This document shows positions 61,565-64,000 of a DNA stretch of 64,000 nucleotides, piece by piece. The DNA comes from Niabella sp035434405 (GTDB lineage Bacteria; Bacteroidota; Bacteroidia; Chitinophagales; Chitinophagaceae), in the NCBI GenBank assembly GCA_035434405.1, contig DAORWU010000010.1:1-64000 (forward strand). The letters run 5' to 3'. The notes under the pieces are model-generated. The model was not told the DNA's origin. It made no database searches and was given only the letters and a program-made list of their open reading frames with translations. A program made the translations under genes and the position numbers. The first letter of the stretch is position 1; the number at the start of each line of letters is the position of its first letter.

Positions 61565-62092
61565 ATGAAAACACAATTAATCTTTGCTCTTTTGATGAGC
61601 GGAATGAGTATCGCTGGTTCTATCCATGGACAGCAATTGGCCAGACTATCGTCTTCGCACAAAATCAGTCAGGCTGAAATGTCCATCAAAGCAGCACCAG
61701 ATGCAAAGGCAGCAAAAGCCAGCGTGAAGGCAGTTGCTTATTTGGAAAGGGTTTATCCTAATATTAAAAACCCGGATTGGCGCAATCATTCAGAGGGCAA
61801 ATACATAATTTTTGTTCAAAATCGACAACACTTCACGGTATCGTTTAACAAAAAAGGGAGCTGGATCCAAACAATAAGAAAATACTACCCGGATGATTTA
61901 TCAGATGAGATAAAATTGAAGGTAGCAGATAATTACCCAGAGTATGAAATTTATTATGTGAATGAAATCACTTCTCCAAAAATTGATACTCCAGTTTATA
62001 TTCTTCAGATGAAGGCAAATAAAATGTACATCAATTTATTGGTAACAAACAATGACATGATTATACAGAAAAAATTTAGAGAGGAAAAATAA
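61565..62092 (+). CDS. secreted PepSY-like protein
   Basis: A 175-residue exported protein (signal peptide MKTQLIFALLMSGMSIAGSI). After an Ala/Lys-rich stretch (about 40-58) comes a PepSY-like region: AYLERVYPNIKNPDWRNHSE, FTVSFNKKGSWIQTIRKYYP, DEIKLKVADNYPEYEIYYVN and a closing MYINLLVTNNDMI strand. It shares layout and the strand around IQTIRKYY with the protein at 44835-45281 and is probably a distant paralogue. Function unknown. A strong hairpin follows its stop codon. Confidence 0.65.
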   Translation: MKTQLIFALLMSGMSIAGSIHGQQLARLSSSHKISQAEMSIKAAPDAKAAKASVKAVAYLERVYPNIKNPDWRNHSEGKYIIFVQNRQHFTVSFNKKGSWIQTIRKYYPDDLSDEIKLKVADNYPEYEIYYVNEITSPKIDTPVYILQMKANKMYINLLVTNNDMIIQKKFREEK

Positions 62093-62110
62093 CCCTGCCC
62101 CGATCAGGTA

Positions 62111-62147
62111 AAACATCTTCTTCGTCTTTTGGGGGAAGAAGATGTTT
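62111..62147 (+). terminator. strong hairpin after the PepSY-like gene
   Basis: AAACATCTTCTTC (62111-62123) and GAAGAAGATGTTT (62135-62147) are perfect 13-nt complements around an 11-nt loop, 18 bp past the stop codon. A T-run is lacking (CTACAAAA follows), so it may terminate poorly or protect the mRNA 3' end. Confidence 0.55.
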
Positions 62148-62240
62148 CTACAAAAAAGGCACTAACTTTTCAACTGCCAAAGTCTAACCCTATTGCTTAG
62201 TAGCTCCTACCTAGTGGCCAAAACAAATTATCCTGCCACC

Positions 62241-62266
62241 AAAAATGTCGTGTTTTTACAAGTTTT
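62241..62266 (+). repeat. 26-bp exact repeat upstream of the cytochrome c gene
   Basis: Contains AATGTCGTGTTTTTACAAG and is identical over 26 bp to 63374-63399. It lies about 137 bp upstream of the diheme cytochrome c start. It is AT-rich with a conserved TGTCGTG head, the sort of site an AraC-type protein could bind. The surrounding 62148-62402 region has no gene. Confidence 0.65.
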
Positions 62267-62402
62267 AGAAAAATCATTATATTATTTTCAATCTCGGAAG
62301 TAAAAAGATTTGAAGTGATAGTTAGTCAAATTAGAAAGGAGAGAATAATGGGTTTGGATTACATGATTTCTCCAGTATTATTTAACTCAATTAAAAGCAT
62401 TC

Positions 62403-63287
62403 ATGAAAAAAGCACCAATCAAAACAGTATTAAAATGGTTTGGAATAAGTATTCTATCCATTATTCTTTTAGCTATACTTTTTTATACTGTAGTATATAT
62501 TTCTACCCAAAACAGAATCAACAAAATTTATCAAGTATCGCTTCAAAACCTAACCCTGTCTTCCGATTCGCTCTCCTTTGCCAAAGGAAAACATATTGCG
62601 CAGAACAGAGGTTGCATGGGCTGCCACGGCGAAAATCTGGCGGGAAAAGAAGTATTTCTACCACCAGGATCACCTATGGGAACACTGGTAGCATCCAATA
62701 TTACCAGCGGCAAAGGAGGCATACAATACAATGATAAAGATTGGATAAGAATATTGAGGCATGGGGTAAACAAGGAAGGAAAATCGGTCTGGTTTATGCC
62801 TTCGCACGAATTTTGTCATTTATCCAATAGCGATATGAGTGCCTTGATAAGCTATGTAAAAAATCAGCCCCCGGTAAACAATACTGTTCCAAAAAAGGAA
62901 ATAAAACCGTTGGGCAGATTGATGGTTTTTCTGAATAAGTTTCCCTTGTTACCTGCTGAGTTCATCAACCATAGTGAAAAATATGCAGATGATATACCAC
63001 CTGCCATTACTCCAGAATATGGTGCTTATCTGGCTACCGCATGCCAGGGATGTCATGCTAAAACCTACACGGGTTCACCGCCCTTAGGCCCCGGAGGCCC
63101 AGCCATACCCAACATCAGTCATACAGGCGATGTAGGTAAGTGGAAAGAACAAGAGTTTATAACTGTGATGCGTACCGGAAAAAGACCCGATGGCAAGCAA
63201 TTGTCAGATGCGATGCCTTATAAATATTTCACCTTTAAGGAAGATGAGTTGAAAGCCATTTATGCTTTTCTGCATCAAGTGAAATAA
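62403..63287 (+). CDS. membrane-anchored diheme cytochrome c
   Basis: A 294-residue protein with an N-terminal membrane anchor (LKWFGISILSIILLAILFYT) and two c-type heme sites: CMGCH (Cys71, Cys74, His75) and CQGCH (Cys214, Cys217, His218). Methionine candidates for the sixth ligand are in VWFMPSHEF and DAMPYKYF, each in the usual place after its heme motif. This two-domain form resembles alcohol-dehydrogenase or gluconate-dehydrogenase-type cytochrome subunits, but no dehydrogenase gene is adjacent, so its electron donor is unknown. It acts on the periplasmic face of the inner membrane. A 26-bp repeat shared with the next gene lies upstream. Confidence 0.9.
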   Translation: MKKAPIKTVLKWFGISILSIILLAILFYTVVYISTQNRINKIYQVSLQNLTLSSDSLSFAKGKHIAQNRGCMGCHGENLAGKEVFLPPGSPMGTLVASNITSGKGGIQYNDKDWIRILRHGVNKEGKSVWFMPSHEFCHLSNSDMSALISYVKNQPPVNNTVPKKEIKPLGRLMVFLNKFPLLPAEFINHSEKYADDIPPAITPEYGAYLATACQGCHAKTYTGSPPLGPGGPAIPNISHTGDVGKWKEQEFITVMRTGKRPDGKQLSDAMPYKYFTFKEDELKAIYAFLHQVK

Positions 63288-63373
63288 TGACAACATCAAA
63301 TAATACTAACTAAATCCTTTTTCCTACCAAAGCATCAAATCAATATAGACTCAAAGAATGCATTTGCATGGTG

Positions 63374-63399
63374 AAAAATGTCGTGTTTTTACAAGTTTT
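63374..63399 (+). repeat. 26-bp exact repeat upstream of the prolyl oligopeptidase gene
   Basis: Identical to 62241-62266 and in the same orientation, 107 bp upstream of the peptidase start codon. A similar distance from the start codon in both genes favours a regulatory role over chance. Confidence 0.65.
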
Positions 63400-63505
63400 T
63401 AAAAAAGCAAGGTATTAGGTTTGCCTATGAGAATCAATTATAAATTATCCTACAATTCTTAAACAAAATCATACATGACCATTTAAGGAATAAAAATTAA
63501 CATCC

Positions 63506-64000
63506 ATGAAAAAACTTTATCTTTTATCATTTGCCCTATTGACTACCATTCTATTGTTTGCTCAATACCAATACCCAGCTACTAAAACGGTGGACAGCAG
63601 TGATACTTATTTTGGCATCAACTACAAAGACCCCTATCGTTGGTTAGAAAACCTAAATGCACCGGAAGTAAACAACTGGTTCAAGTCACAGGCGGACTTT
63701 ACCAATGGTTTTCTTTCCAAGTTATCGGGCAGAAATGAGCTTATTGCCGAATGGAAAGAAATAGACAAAAAACAGGTGGTGCAAATCAATCCCATTGACT
63801 TTATTAACGGAAGGCTTTTCTATTATAAAATTACACCCGGTGAAAAAGTGAATAAACTCTTTTACAGAGATGGATTGTACAGTGGTACAGAACATTTGCT
63901 TTTTGACCCACTTAACTATTTCAAAGGAAAAACACTTTCCATATCAGGCGCAGAACCAAGTCCTGATGGAAAAAAAATCATCATAACCTACCAGCAAGGT
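63506..64000 (+). CDS. prolyl oligopeptidase family serine peptidase (3' part beyond the window)
   Basis: The first 165 residues are present, with signal peptide MKKLYLLSFALLTTILLFAQ. The sequence YQYPATKTVDSSDTYFGINY followed by KDPYRWLENLNAPEVNNWFK is the conserved N-terminus of S9A prolyl oligopeptidases, and GAEPSPDGKKIIITYQQ begins the beta-propeller. The catalytic Ser/Asp/His domain lies outside the window. It is an exported peptidase that should cut short proline-containing peptides in the periplasm. Confidence 0.9.
   Translation, partial: MKKLYLLSFALLTTILLFAQYQYPATKTVDSSDTYFGINYKDPYRWLENLNAPEVNNWFKSQADFTNGFLSKLSGRNELIAEWKEIDKKQVVQINPIDFINGRLFYYKITPGEKVNKLFYRDGLYSGTEHLLFDPLNYFKGKTLSISGAEPSPDGKKIIITYQQG

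Overview
The window looks like chromosomal DNA of a Bacteroidota bacterium, probably close to the Chitinophagaceae/Chitinophagales. Family content supports this: carboxypeptidase-regulatory-domain outer-membrane receptors, a GLPGLI protein, a DUF5686 protein, a DUF4199 protein, a two-component-regulator-propeller histidine kinase and a split B12-dependent methionine synthase. One textbook Bacteroidota promoter (TTG, 19 nt, TAnnTTTG) lies at 20825. Species-level placement cannot be made from the sequence by eye. No rRNA, convincing tRNA, CRISPR array or transposase was found.

Layout. 1-6.7 kb: the 5' part of an OmpA-type barrel with thrombospondin-type repeats, a HAD phosphatase, a glycosyltransferase/phosphoesterase pair and guaB. 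6.8-11.0 kb: an AT-rich three-gene cassette (small Cys-containing secreted protein, GLPGLI protein, TonB-type receptor) bracketed by 50-bp direct repeats matching at 48 of 50 positions. 11-20.3 kb: copper-type P-ATPase, RecQ, a Crp/Fnr regulator, then a TolC/HlyD/ABC-2 permease efflux operon divergent from a second Crp/Fnr regulator, with a perfect FNR-like palindrome between them. 20.4-24.7 kb: a tandem ~95-bp repeat array, a four-gene operon of small VOC/SRPBCC/DUF4199 proteins, then nagA, rsmE and dnaB on the minus strand. 26.7-31.6 kb: a serpin lipoprotein, a DUF5686 outer-membrane protein, a SemiSWEET and an RlpA-like lipoprotein. 31.8-36 kb: methionine synthase in two polypeptides; the large one carries an in-frame DUF559 nuclease-like domain bounded by imperfect inverted repeats. 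36.3-45.3 kb: an outer-membrane receptor plus 6-bladed propeller operon, divergent from a propeller histidine kinase/LuxR response regulator pair, then a PepSY-like secreted protein.

45.5-59.7 kb is an assimilatory sulfate reduction locus. In transcription order it reads peroxiredoxin, cysH (Fe-S APS-reductase type), cysD, a four-helix-bundle protein, cysN, cobA/SUMT, cysJ, cysI, cysE, and a fusion of siroheme synthase (CysG N-terminal part) with a TSUP/TauE permease, followed by a separately controlled TonB-dependent receptor. Sulfate activation, APS reduction, sulfite reduction, siroheme supply and O-acetylserine supply are therefore together. Three copies of one 20-bp palindromic motif, one before the peroxiredoxin and two before the receptor, suggest a single regulator for the locus. 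60-64 kb holds an AraC regulator, two small secreted proteins, a diheme cytochrome c and the start of a prolyl oligopeptidase; a 26-bp sequence is repeated exactly upstream of the last two genes.

The strongest unusual features are the nuclease-like domain embedded in MetH, the shared operator of the sulfur locus, the siroheme synthase/permease fusion, and the directly repeated receptor cassette.
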